A stretch of DNA of 64,000 nucleotides. It comes from Conus ventricosus (lineage: Eukaryota > Mollusca > Gastropoda > Neogastropoda > Conidae). Below, piece after piece: positions 1 through 10,567 of this stretch (positions are counted from its first letter, which is position 1; each line of letters opens with the position of its first letter). The position numbers were made by a program, and so were the translations under genes. The stretch is from positions 61,358,638 to 61,422,637 of the forward strand of contig CM031604.1 of assembly GCA_018398815.1 (NCBI GenBank), in the 5' to 3' direction. Below the pieces are notes generated by a model. The model was not told the DNA's origin. It ran no database searches and was given only the letters and a program-made list of their open reading frames with translations.

Positions 1-1435
1 TGTTGTATCATCAGCAGGCTATCCACTGAGGTTATTACCGCATGTTGTATCATCAGCAGGCTATCCACTGAGGTTTATTACCGCATGTTGTATCATCAGC
101 AGGCTATCCACTGAGGTTTATTAGCGCATGTTGTATCATCAGCAGGCTATTCACTGAGGTTTATTAGCGTATGTTGTATCATCAGCAGGCTATCCACTGA
201 GGTTTAATAGCGCATGTTGTATCATCAGCAGGCTATCCACTGAGGTTTATTAGCGTATGTTGTATCATCAGCAGGCTATCCACTGAGGTTTATTAGCGTA
301 TGCTGTATCATCAGCAGGCTATCCACTGAGATTTATTAGCGCATGTTGTATCATCAGCAGACTATCCACTGAGGTTATTAGCGTGTGTTGTATCATCAGC
401 AGGCTATCCACTGAGGTTTATTAGCGTGTGTTGTATCATCAGCAGGCTATCCACTGAGGTTTATTGGCGTATGTTGTATCATCAGCAGGCTATCCACTGA
501 GGTTATTACCGTATGTTGTATCATCAGCAGGCTATCCACTGAGGTTTATTAGCGTGTGTTGTATCATCAGCAGGCTATCCACTGAGGTTTATTAGCGTAT
601 GTTGTATCATCAGCAGGCTATCCACTGAGGTTTATTAGCTTATGTTGTATAATGAGCAGGCTATCCACTGAGGTTTAATAGCGTATGTTGTATCATCAGC
701 AGGCTATCCACTGAGGTTATTAGTGTATGTTGTATCAGCAGGCTATCCACTGAGGTTTATTAGCGTATGTTGTATCATCAGCAGGCTATCCACTGAGGTT
801 TATTAGCGTATGTTGTATCATCAGCAGGCTATCCACTGAGGTTTATTAGCGCATGTTGTTATCATCAGCAGGCTATCCACTGAGATTTATTAGCGTATGT
901 TGTATCAGCAGCAGGCTATCCACTGAGGTTTATTAGCGCATGTTGTTTCATCAGCAGGCTATCCACTGAGATTTATTAGCGTATGTTGTATCAGCAGCAG
1001 GCTATCCACTGAGGTTATTACCGTATGTTGTATCATCAGCAGGCTATCCACTGAGGTTTATTAGCGTATGTTGTATCATCAGCAGGCTATCCACTGAGGT
1101 TTATTGGCGTATGTTGTATCATCAGCAGGCTATCCACTGAGGTTTATTAGCGTATGTTGTATCATCAGCAGGCTATCCACTGAGGTTTATTAGCGTATGT
1201 TGTATCATCAGCAGGCTATCCACTGAGGTTTATTAGCGCATGTTGTATCATCAGCAGGCTATCCACTGAGGTTTATTAGCATGTGTTGTATCATCAGCAG
1301 GCTATCCACTGAGGTTTATTAGTGTGTGTTGTATCATCAGCAGGCTATCCACTGAGGTTTATTAGCGTATGTTGTATCAGCAGCAGGCTATCCACTGAGG
1401 TTTATTAGCGTGTGTTGTATCATCAGCAGGCTATC
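1..1435. repeat. 43-bp minisatellite, about 33 copies
   Basis: A tandem array with a 43-base period whose core reads atcagcaggctatccactga. Copies are head-to-tail with only scattered substitutions (for example gcgta, gcgca and gtgtg at the junction) and occasional 1-3 base indels. The array already fills base 1, so it continues to the left of the window. It ends at about 1435, where the last copy decays into unique sequence. It lies in the intron upstream of the first recognisable PMCA exon (1846). No coding potential is evident. High identity between copies suggests recent expansion or homogenisation. Confidence 0.97.
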
Positions 1436-1845
1436 TGCCGAGGCCCAGATTATCACTGAACACTTTGTGACGATGAAGGGGGAAAAGATTTAGATGAGTG
1501 GAATAGACACAAATGTTTGATTCAGTGGAGGTGATCATCCTGTGCACACTGTCCAGAATGGATGCTGGCTGTCTGCCGTGTCTATTTTCCCATTTGACTT
1601 TTCATGTGTTACTTGTGTTTTTCATTATTTTTAATTTTTTTTAACTCATTTTCATTCATAAACTAGGAATGAAAAATGAAGCAGAATGGCTGGCACTCTA
1701 GGTGTTGCCAAATTTGATCCATTTAAAGGGTGGCAGTAGTATAGCTGCCATGTTTTTAATTGTATACTTGGCAATTTTAAGAAAACTAAACTTAAAACCA
1801 TAGTAGGAGAGGGTAGACTGTGGAGAGGTGGCTGACTGTTTTCAG
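1436..1845 (+). other. Intron sequence upstream of the first visible PMCA exon
   Basis: Unique, AT-leaning intron sequence between the 43-bp array and the exon at 1846. It ends in a plausible splice acceptor (gctgactgttttcag). I see no other feature in it. Confidence 0.7.
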
Positions 1846-1967
1846 GGGAGGCGGAGGAAAACCAGGTGACCATAGAGGAGGAGCCGGACTGGGAGGATGA
1901 GGACACCATTGTCAAGGGACTGACCTGTATCTACATTGTGGGCATTGAGGACCCTGTCAGAGACGAG
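1846..1967 (+). CDS. ATP2B: PMCA exon: end of nucleotide-binding region into P-domain
   Basis: Acceptor ttttcag precedes it and donor gtcagt follows it. It starts with two bases of a split codon and ends on a full codon. It reads GEAEENQVTIEEEP, then DTIVKGLTCIYIVGIEDPVR. This matches the PMCA segment between the nucleotide-binding and phosphorylation domains (vertebrate: VVKGLTCICVVGIEDPVR). The acidic stretch before VKGLTC is typical of the family. The exon joins in frame to the next one, so the sequence continues EDPVRDE-VPEAIR. The length (122 bp) and both splice sites are consistent. The upstream exon lies outside the window. Confidence 0.95.
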
Positions 1968-3194
1968 GTCAGTGGTGCCACGGTTCTAGTGGTAACTGGA
2001 CGACAAGTGGATGGGTTGGTTTGTGCATAAGCTACTTCGATGTCGTTCGCAATAAAGAAAATGAATGGTAATTCTTTTTTATGATCAGTTTCTTTGACTT
2101 GAAAGTTTAAAAAAACAAAGGAGGATATGGATGTAACAAGCAAGTTCATCATTGTTGATATTATGATATGCATACGAATGAATTATCACATGAAACAGAT
2201 GTTTTCTTTTTGTTTACCACCGCAATTACTGCATTGTTGACCAGACATAGATCATAGAGAACCACCTCAAACCTTTTAGGACTGAGGGTATTCGAGAAAA
2301 AAAAATGTCAGGGTAGTTCTTTTGACCTGAGATCCGCATCACTGTCAAAACCAAAATACAATTGCCACTGCAGAAGTAAAATTCAGGTAATTTAGTTTGT
2401 ATTTGACAAAGTTTGTTTGTTTTTGGGTTTTTTTTTTTTGCTTATTACCAAATATGTTTCATCAGATCACTTAAAATCCAGCCTAGTGAGAGCAGGCAAA
2501 AAGTTTCTGAGAGAATGTGTTCCCGCAGTTTCTTTTCGTGAACCATTGTAGCTGTTAACCTGCTGCATCCTAGAAGACTGTACACGGGTCCTGTTTCTGT
2601 TGCTGACCACTGATCAGTTGAATCAACTGTGACAGCCTGTCACTTTCTTGGCCATCATGTTTTCAGACCTGAAAATGTTGATTTAAAGCCACTGTTGGCA
2701 GTGTGAGAAAGAGCACTGTCTGCATGGAGAACTTGCATATCTGCATGTTTCTGTTTGCGTGTGTGTGAATGTTGTAGAGTAATGGTCCTTGCTTGAGAAA
2801 GTAGACAAGCCTCACTCTAGTTTAAACCAATGAGAAAATAGGAAGACCATTAACTGCAACAGACTGGGGTGGGGGGGGGGGGGGGGGTGTAACATCTGCA
2901 AGCCACTGGACAGTTGCTATGCTCTCTGCTGCTATTCACGTCTCCACGGCCGATTCTACAAGTTGTGCATGTATTCATAATCATACTCTTAATTATTCAC
3001 TTATTTACTCTTATTTATTATGTCTTCACATATTTGAAATCACCAGCTTCACTTATTAACTGAAATGGGCAGATAGGGAAAACTGTTTGTTTGCATAACA
3101 GAGATGTAGTTTGGAAAGATTTGCGCATCAAAGCGGACTGTATGCAAGGAAATTCGTCTCTCACACTTTACCACTTTCCTCTGAAATGTTGCAG
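1968..3194 (+). other. PMCA intron, 1.2 kb
   Basis: GT-AG intron with a T-rich run near 2430 and a 17-base G run at 2871-2887. Otherwise it is unremarkable AT-rich sequence. Several open frames here have no recognisable product and look like chance. Confidence 0.85.
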
Positions 3195-3374
3195 GTGCCA
3201 GAAGCCATACGGAACTGCAAGTCTGCGGGCATCTGTGTGCGCATGGTGACTGGGGACAACGTGAACACAGCACGTTCCATCGCCTCCAAGTGTGGCATCA
3301 TCCAGCCTGGTGACGACGGCCTGGTTCTGGAGGGCAAAGAGTTCAACCACCGAATTCGAGATGCTAATGGAGAG
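3195..3374 (+). CDS. ATP2B: PMCA exon: P-domain with MVTGDN motif
   Basis: Exactly 60 codons, phase 0 at both ends, acceptor gttgcag and donor gtgagg. It begins [16 protein letters not shown], continues with [20 protein letters not shown] and ends [15 protein letters not shown]. The MVTGDN motif is the conserved P-domain loop of P2-type ATPases that positions Mg2+ and the phosphoaspartate. NTAR and KCGII are PMCA-like. A 21-base G run starts 21 bases after the donor site (3395-3415), which is unusual so close to a splice site. No frameshift is seen in this exon. Confidence 0.96.
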
Positions 3375-3577
3375 GTGAGGGTGGTTTTTTTGGAGGGGGG
3401 GGGGGGGGGGGGGGGTTGTGTGGTTGGGTGTTTTTTTGTTGGTGTTTTTTTTTTTAGGAGAGGGAGGTGTTGGGTTTTCTTTCTTTTTTTTTCTTTTTTT
3501 AACCATGTTTTCCTATATTGATCTTTCTTGGTAGGGCACTACTTAGTTTTTCTATGACAGCCAGCACAGTGTGCGTG

Positions 3578-3598
3578 TTTAGTTAGTTTGATCAGAGC
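3578..3598 (+). repeat. Left copy of imperfect 21-bp direct repeat flanking the DIRS-like remnant
   Basis: This segment and 4878-4898 agree at 19 of 21 positions (shared core tttgatcagagc). They bracket the retroelement-derived segment and could be a duplication of the insertion site. Tyrosine-recombinase elements normally do not duplicate their target, so the repeat may instead belong to the element or reflect another integration route. Confidence 0.5.
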
Positions 3599-4470
3599 CT
3601 CTTCCAGAAAGGGGCCATCATGGAGATGGCCTCCCTGGCCAGACAGGAGCACATTCGCCTCCTGGTGTACTTGGACGACTGGCTCGTCCTGGCTCCCTCC
3701 CGCGCCCAGTGCTCGCTCCTCTCTCTTCGGACAGAGGCCCTCTTTCGCTGGTGTCACGCACGGGGAATCGCCCTCCGCGCGAGAAACATAGCGGGGACCC
3801 ACAGTATCCTGGCAGACTCCCTCAGCCGGTCCAGGTCCCTCCTACACACGGAATGGACCCTCAGCAGGCTAACCCTGACCACGGTGTGGGAACATTGGTT
3901 CAGGCCCATGGTCGACCTCTTTGCCACCCGATCCAACAATCATCTGCCAGTGTATGTCTCTCCCGTCCCTTAAACCCCAAGCATATGCAGTCGATGCTCT
4001 CTCCCTTCCCTGGTCGGGCTCGCTTGGAGCCAGCACTGAGCCTTTTCCAATGGGAGATATGGCCTCCTGGTGCTCATACAACTCTGTTCCCCATCTGGCC
4101 CCTCCAATATCCAGATAGGCACCTTCCTTTCTCACCTCTTTCGTTAAGGCTCTTGGCTGGCTCCACGTGGGGCTACTGGGAACGTTCGCGCCCCAGGCGC
4201 TCCTCCCAGTCCTATCTCTTGATGGCTTTCCAAGACGGTCAGATCGTCCTACGCCCAGGCGTATAAGGATCTGCCCGTCGTATCTGCCCGGGCCCATGAG
4301 GTCAGGGCTCTGGCCACTTTCACGGCAATCCAGCACTCTGTCCTCTTGCGCCACCTCCTGGAGGCAGCCTACTGGCGTGCGGAAAATCCCTTCATAAGCC
4401 TTCAGGGACGTCCGCATGACCAGGGCTGATGGTTCTAGGGACTCCTTTTGCGGCTAACGCATCCATATCT
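3599..4470 (+). mobile_element. Degraded DIRS-like (tyrosine-recombinase) retrotransposon fragment
   Basis: Pieces of the DIRS/Ngaro-type polyprotein are visible on the + strand, in more than one frame. From 3620 an RT fragment contains LLVYLDDWLVLAPS, the catalytic YLDD box typical of this group. An RNase H-type end follows after an apparent internal deletion (GTHSILADSLSR, then MVDLFATRSNNHLPVYVSPVP). A frameshift leads to YAVDALSLPW. Near 4255-4435 there is a tyrosine-recombinase C-terminal end: ARAHEVRALATFTA, LEAAYWRAENPFIS, then FRDVRMTRADGS in another frame. The GC content is clearly higher than the surrounding intron. Deletions and frame breaks show it is inactive. It sits in the PMCA intron between the exons at 3195 and 5943. 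Confidence 0.8.
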
Positions 4471-4570
4471 ATTTCTCTACCAACCCCAAGAACCACTAGG
4501 GCAGTAAGCCCTCCTCCAATTCCTTTGAATTCTGCTATGGTCTGACATGGTAAATATATGATGCCAAAAT

Positions 4571-4875
4571 GGGGAGTTTGTATTATACTCGCTGTTTGGC
4601 TAGTATACTTACCATGTCAGACTCTTAATGCCCACCCTGCCTTCCCCGCTAGCGCTATGGTTCTCGGGGTTACCTTGCGCATAGTCCTCATTGAATGAGG
4701 AACAGGAAGTTTGCACCGGCTTCTTCCCTGGCGGAAGTAGGGTGGGCATCACATGATGGTCTTATTATTGCATTAGCCACAAAAAATTCGGCCTGGCAGA
4801 GCTAACTCCCGTTGAATGCTATGGTCTGACATGGTAAGTATACTAGCCAAACAGGGAGTATAATACAAACTCCCC
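4571..4875. repeat. 52-bp near-perfect inverted repeat at the 3' end of the DIRS-like remnant
   Basis: The left arm 4571-4622 and right arm 4824-4875 are reverse complements at about 51 of 52 positions, separated by 201 bases. A third copy of the arm tip (gtctgacatggtaa) lies at 4540-4553, just left of the left arm and in direct orientation with the right arm. Inverted terminal repeats plus an internal complementary copy are a known feature of DIRS-type elements. The near-identity of the arms contrasts with the decayed coding part. A MITE of independent origin is the alternative. Confidence 0.75.
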
Positions 4876-4898
4876 ATTTTAGTTGCTTTGATCAGAGC

Positions 4899-5942
4899 AT
4901 AATGGTTTTAAGATTACTGTTAAATGTTTGTGGGTTGGTTAACAAATCTTCCAGTGCAATTTTCATGTATGTTTGCCCCACCTTTTTCATCATTCCTCTC
5001 ACCTGTGGAAAAGTGGATTGAAAATGCTGATTTTATTTTCAACATACTGTGCTCACAACGACTGTGCTCACAACGGGAGCCTTGCGTTTTACATCACATT
5101 GCAAGCATTATTGCACCGCACAGAATTTGCCAGGGCACATCACGCTTATGTTTGTTTGCCAGTTGTAAGATTGAAGAAGATGCATCTTCAGATTACTCCA
5201 TATCAAATGTGAAAACTTGGTCACTGTTTTGTACCAGCCTCAAAAATCTGGTGTCCAAGGGAAATGCCTGTGCGGTGACTGCAGTGTTCTCAGTGAACAG
5301 AGTGGGGCACAGTGGTTTGTTTTGTGTTGATAGTGTTAGGACATGTGTATACATACAAACGGGTTGTAAATGAAACTGCATCATCACCTCATCATTCACA
5401 TACATATGTTTATGTATGTGCATGCTGCACTTGCTCAGGCACACACGCGCGCACCAAGCACATACACACACGCACACATGCACATGCATACACACACACA
5501 CATGCACGCTGACTCTCACGCATAGAGGAGAAATTATGTAGAACAAATATGATGTGGCAGAAAAGAAAAGTTGAAATTAAGCGTTATTATAGGATTCTTG
5601 TCTTATCCATTAATAAGAAGAAAATAAGCAACTTGATATGTATTCTGCAACCATATGAGTGTCACATGTAATGTTACAAATACTTTGAATTCTGGAAGAG
5701 ATTAACATTTTTCATCTGATCGAAGATGTTACAAAGAAAGAATTTAATGAAGTTTCCGGTGTGTTTTTAGGTTGTGTATTTTAAAGAGTTGTGTGAAGGG
5801 TGTTTTTTGTTGTTTTGATGACTTGTGAGTTGACGTCAGTGCGGTGACAGCGGCCATGATATGGCCCTTTCGGTTGGCTTGGCTATTAGCACATTACCTT
5901 ACCTTCCCTTACCTTACCTTACCTCTGCTTTGTGAAATCTAG
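4899..5942 (+). other. Remainder of PMCA intron
   Basis: Mostly unique intron sequence. It contains a CA-rich stretch at about 5438-5515 and a short array of ccttac units at about 5892-5925 just before the acceptor (tgtgaaatctag). I see no convincing gene. Confidence 0.7.
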
Positions 5943-6137
5943 GTGACCCAGGAGAAGATTGACGAGCTGTGGCCGAACCTGCGGGTGCTGGCGCGCTCCT
6001 CACCCCAGGACAAATACACCCTGGTCAAAGGCATCATCGACTCCAGGTATCAGCACCGCCCGGGAGGTGGTGGCCGTCACCGGTGACGGAACCAATGACG
6101 GGCCTGCCTGAAGAAGGCTGACGTGGGCTTTGCCATG
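5943..6137 (+). CDS. ATP2B: PMCA exon: hinge motif, with two compensating single-base indels
   Basis: Starts after ctag and ends at an ATG codon before donor gtgagg. It reads [20 protein letters not shown], then [11 protein letters not shown], the PMCA P-domain. The conserved continuation [16 protein letters not shown] is present but in a frame shifted by one: an extra base lies near 6047-6051. After GPA one base is missing at about 6109 (gcctgaag where gccctgaag is expected), and the frame returns for KKADVGFAM. As printed, the first frame hits a stop (tga) inside the GDGTNDGP region. The downstream exon joins in the correct phase (ATG then GGC ATC). Because the indels are small, compensating and in an otherwise perfectly conserved exon, I read them as assembly errors. 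A genuinely broken gene is the alternative. Confidence 0.9.
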
Positions 6138-6344
6138 GTGAGGGCACTGGGAGAGAGGAAGGGGGGGGTGGCTTCCATTGACCACTCTTAAAGACTGTGG
6201 AACATTTCGACAGATAGGCTGCTCTTTGCACTTTGAATGTGATCGCTCACTTTTTTTAAACTGTGTTGTTTTGTTTTGCTGCAGAAGACTCCATTTGTAG
6301 AGAACTTCTGAATTTTTGTAGAATTTTGTGTTAAATAGAGAGTT

Positions 6345-7346
6345 TTAACTCTTTAATTATCAAGGTATTTCTTTTTTAAGATGCACGTAACTATTACGTT
6401 TATTTTCTACAACTCAGACAAATTGATAAGACTTGGGTACTGTGGATTCCCCCCACCACCAACCCTAATTCCAGAGAAAAAAACAACCATGCAAGTCCAA
6501 ATCACACCAGTGTTGTATAAAAATCAGGGTATAGTACAAATTTTTCTGTACATGCATCTGTTTTTATGTTGCTGATGTGTATAATAGACTGGTCACTCAC
6601 CTTCTCCAAAAATCTAAATCCATCCAGATCCATCTGGACGTTGATGCCAAATCCTTACTTCTCAATCATCTCTCCACACTGCCACTTGACCTCTTCAGTA
6701 TGCACTTGCCTGCGCTTGGTTACGCCGAAACCTATGGCAAGAGAAGTAACTCCGTAATTTGAACATTTAAAAATTAATTTAAAAGAGAGAAAGGAAATGA
6801 TGAAATGAAAATAATTTTTTAAGTTCCTACAAATATATATGTTGCTATATCATAAGTTTGAAGAATGTCACATTGAGCCATTTACTCGGGGAGAAAAAAA
6901 TCTTCTTCAGAACTTTCTTCTGAATCGTCGTACATCATATCTGGAACCTCATCCCAGTCGAAATCTAGGTCACTCTAAGCTTCATTACCCAGCACTTTTC
7001 ACTGAGTCTTATGCCGTAAATCCTACAAATCACAGTATCTTCATCACTAAATCCCATTATAGAACGGCATAAATCAAGGTTAGCCATGGTGAAAACAGCA
7101 TTTCGACCACAACTTTAAAAAATTCATAACTCGAGAACTGCGGCACGTATCGACTTGCGTTTTTTTGCAAACGGAAGTGAATCGCTACAGGAAAAACGAA
7201 GTCACATTCTTGCGAGACTTCTTTTTCTACAAGAAACATGGCGGCGCCCATTGTTGCCACGTGTTTTACCAGCAGGCGCTCAAGCCTTTTGGCAGTTGTC
7301 ATTTACGGTCGGGCGCTAGCAGGCGCACGCTTGTCAAGAGAGTTAA
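6345..7346 (-). mobile_element. piggyBac-like non-autonomous element with N-terminal transposase stub
   Basis: Bounded by TTAA at both ends. The right end read inward is TTAACTCTCTTGACAAGC and the left end is TTAACTCTTTAATTATC, the same start found in neighbouring elements. On the - strand, about 240 bases in from the right end, an ATG opens a short frame MANLDLCRS. A shifted frame then gives the acidic stretch WDEVPDMMYDDSEESSEED. Acidic N-termini are usual in piggyBac-family transposases, but no catalytic domain follows. It looks like an internally deleted element. The left boundary is less certain than the right. Confidence 0.6.
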
Positions 7347-7659
7347 GTAAAAACTGTTTCAAACACATGCATACAGTTTACTCTACTTTTCTAGTCGTTA
7401 TTATCGACAGCAGGACCTGGTCCTCTAAATTGTCCACAACCATGCGAAATAGGTTGTTGTCCATCTCTTTCATCTTCTTTGGCTTGAATTGAAGCACTTT
7501 GCAATTGCGACCGCTAGCGCTTTAGCAGTCATCTTGGAACTGTCTTAATGCTGAAGCCTTCCCAAATAACCTGTGTGGGAATAAAATGTAGATTCATGCT
7601 ATACGCGTGGATATGTACTGAACTGGTAATGGCCAGTCAACAGATCTATAATTGAATGA
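7347..7659 (+). other. Intron sequence between two TTAA elements
   Basis: About 310 bases of unique sequence separating the elements at 6345 and 7660. Nothing recognisable. Confidence 0.6.
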
Positions 7660-8347
7660 TTAACTCTCCTACTGCCGTCGGCGGGTAGAACCACCGACAA
7701 TCTCTGCCATATACAGGAACCGTGGGCGGGCACAACCGCCGAGGCCTGCGGCCATTCCGGTCTCTCCCTTCCATTCCTTCTTTTGCGACTTACATCACAC
7801 TTTCCGTTAATACATGCATGCGCAGTTGATTCCGGATGGACTGGCTTTGCAAATGGCGGATTGTTTTGGTTTGAACTGAAGAAAAAGTCTTTTTTTTTTT
7901 TTAGCAATTTTTGCAATGGAACGACGAAACCTTTCAGGGTTTTACTGCTGAAGAAGTTAGTGAAGGTGAACTTCAACGCATTAAAAAAGATCGTGAAGTG
8001 GCAGAACTTCGAAGCTAATGTTGATTATGGGGATCTTTTGAGTGATTCCGAGGACGAAGATAAGTAACAGCGATCCATCTGTGTGTGCCTATGATTTTGA
8101 TCATTGGCCGAGAGATTTTGAAATAGACAACATTAGAAAATTCATATCCAATTCATTTTCATTTCAGACTTTTATTCATTCATTTCTGCACATGAACACA
8201 AAATTTCATGCGTAATTCTTTCTTTCTTTCTTTTTTTTTTTTTTTTTTTTTAAATGAAAGCAAGTGAAAACGTTCACAGACGTTAAAGAATTACTTGGTT
8301 TCCAACAGGAAGTAAGCAGCAGAACACTTTGGTAGTAGGAGAGTTAA
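7660..8347 (+). mobile_element. piggyBac-like TTAA element, 688 bp
   Basis: Begins TTAACTCTCCTACTGCC and ends with the reverse complement of TTAACTCTCCTACTACC, so the terminal inverted repeats match at 16 of 17 bases including the TTAA target duplication. Inside, an ATG at about 7854 starts MADCFGLN. After a T-run, frames reading QWNDETFQGFTAEEVSEGEL and then LLSDSEDEDK follow, which resemble the acidic N-terminal stub of a piggyBac-like transposase. No catalytic domain is present. The start codon position relative to the terminus parallels the neighbouring elements. Confidence 0.75.
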
Positions 8348-8765
8348 TAAGAAGGCAGATCTAATGTAGACAGGGAGAAAATGTTCCAGAATAGCATAGA
8401 GATGGAGCCTGAACCTGCAACTGCTTTTTGCAACTCACAGCTTTATTTGTGAAAGCATCAAAGTTTTCAAACTTGCTTACTTGTTTTGTTCTTTAAAGAA
8501 TTCGCAACAACAACAAAATGTTGGCAGGCCTGTTGATGTGAAAGAGGACTCATTGCACCGAAGACATACATGTCTTTTGATTACACAAACATTTTGAATT
8601 ATGCATTTCATTTTTGTGAGCATGGTGCTTGAATATGTTTGAAGGATGTCTGCTCCGTTTCAACAATCCCCACTGTTGATCATTGAACACTGAATCTAAA
8701 TGGACGTTTTAACCAACCAGTAAATATAATCTATACCCCCCAAAAATGTTCCTGAAAACAAAGTC
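8348..8765 (+). other. Intron sequence between TTAA elements
   Basis: About 420 bases of AT-rich unique intron sequence between two piggyBac-like insertions. I see nothing functional in it. Confidence 0.6.
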
Positions 8766-9841
8766 TTAACTCTCTTGTCACAAACAGACGCTATAGCGTT
8801 TTCCGATGATGTAACGCTTTAGGACGAACGAACGCTATCAAGGTTCAGCCTTCACTGATTTTTCATTCGGTGGCAGCGCGATCAGTGCACGGCAACAAGA
8901 TATAAATAGTATCGTCAGCATTCCTTTGTGCGCCTGCACAGTGGTTTCGCGGCACACCATCCCCCACTTTGCCTCAGTGGCTGATTGGCCAGACCAACCC
9001 ACCTGACTTACTAATCTGCATAGAAACATGGCATCTCAATCAAGTTCTTCTGCTAATGTGTCGGAGCAAAGTCGAGCCCATCGGCAATGTTTTAGCATTC
9101 CTGAAGTTATTACAAATGCTACAGACTGAAGGTTCAGACATTGAAGAAGAGGATGACAAAGCTGATGAAAGTGATTCCAGTGAAGAATTTCGAGGAGAAG
9201 AGGAAATCGACACTGACTCGTCTGTGGAGCTCAGTGATGATGAAAGTGAGGGTGGGCCACTTCGCCACGCAAGCGGGGCGTTTGCGTGCTGCAAAAGACT
9301 GGGGATTTGAGTGAGCAAGTGTTCATTGGCTTTCCTTTACGCGACTGGTGCGAAGATTCAAGTTTTTTCTAACGGTGCCTCCTTTTTCTGGTACTTCTGG
9401 CCTTTGTGTGTCAGCTGAGTGCCATGCCCCCATTTTTGCATTATTCCAAGTTGGCTAGTGTATAGTAGGCATGTGATTCATATATCTTATTTTATTTCCT
9501 GGAGTGTATCTGCCTATTTTTTCAACTCATTTAGTGTATTTACTGGATTTTTCTGCTGAATGTGAAGCTATGGACCCCACTGACTCTGTGCAAGAGTGTT
9601 GTGATGCACCTGGAAAAAAAAGGACATTTTTCCACCCTCAAGCACAAGAAATCATATGAAAATGGGAATCTTATTCTTTTGTATTCTACTAACACAGTTT
9701 ATGAATAACACTTTCTGAAAATTTCCTCGAGTTATCTCTTGTTTTGTATTTTTGTTTTGTTTTGTTTTTAACTAACCATAACAAATGGCCCATCCACAAG
9801 GGAAAAACAAGGAACAGAACTGTCCGTCCCAAGTGAGTTAA
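8766..9841 (+). mobile_element. piggyBac-like TTAA element with acidic N-terminal stub
   Basis: Left end TTAACTCTCTTGTCACAAAC, right end (reverse complement) TTAACTCACTTGGGACGG. Both start at TTAA and share TTAACTC-CTTG. A frame opens at the ATG at 9028 (MASQSSSSANVSEQSRAHRQ) and breaks with a tga at about 9130. The adjacent frame continues GSDIEEEDDKADESDSSEE and VELSDDESEG to a stop at 9310. The very acidic Ser/Asp/Glu-rich segment resembles the N-terminal region of piggyBac-family transposases. The DDE/DDD catalytic part is absent, so the element is non-autonomous. Confidence 0.75.
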
Positions 9842-10567
9842 GAAAGAGGGAATCTAATAGGAAAGGTCTTTATAGGTTTGCTGTATGTATACAGAAAATG
9901 TTCCAGAAAAAGGACGGGGGGGGGGGGGGGGGGGGGGGGTTGAGGTAGAATATCTATTTGGAGGTGGTTGGTTTTGTTGTTTTGCAAATGAGTGATGATG
10001 ATGAAAAACAGCTCTGAAACTAAAAATGATAGCTTGTTGATGTTAAAAATTTTTAGTGATGATTGTATTATGATACAGTTATGATTGATGCCAGAAAATA
10101 TAGTTGAAGTATACTGTTGTATACTCATAAAAAAAGAAATAAGTATACAAGAAACAAATAACCATGCATTTCAGTGTTCTTGTTTGATGAAAGTACATTC
10201 AGAGTTCAGTTGATTTGATTAAAGTATCATTGAAGTTTAATCAGATCTTTTTTTTCACCCAGAATGTCAGTTTGTTTTTCTTAGTTTGCTTTAAGGAAAT
10301 AGTGATTAATGATTATTCATGGTGCAAGGAACAATTGCAACTTTATACAGATTCATTTGTACTCCATACAGGAATATTGAAATAGTGAAATTATTAATTG
10401 CGTTTATCAGAGAACTTCTGGAATGAGAACAGAGAATTTAACCTTGATTAACATCGGGGGATTTTTTAAAATGTTAAAACATTCGATATGCTCCCAGGGA
10501 ATTTTGGAAATTTAAGATCTAACAGCTGTGCATGTCGGACACTGAATACTGGTGATTGTGGCAACAG
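9842..10567 (+). other. End of PMCA intron
   Basis: AT-rich unique sequence with a 24-base G run at about 9916-9939. It ends at the acceptor tgtggcaacag of the exon at 10568. No other feature is evident. Confidence 0.7.

Noticed and set aside
1..1435. CRISPR array
   Set aside because: Eukaryotic context. Units are contiguous with no unique spacers, so this is a plain tandem repeat.
3620..4266. Two open frames of 117 and 185 codons that look like a novel gene
   Set aside because: They carry retroelement signatures (YLDD box, ADSLSR, DLFATRSN) in several frames, so they are pieces of a decayed DIRS-like element.
5943..6137. PMCA as a pseudogene because of the broken hinge exon
   Set aside because: Indels compensate, all other exons and splice sites are intact, and phases are maintained. 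Assembly error is the simpler reading, though not proven.
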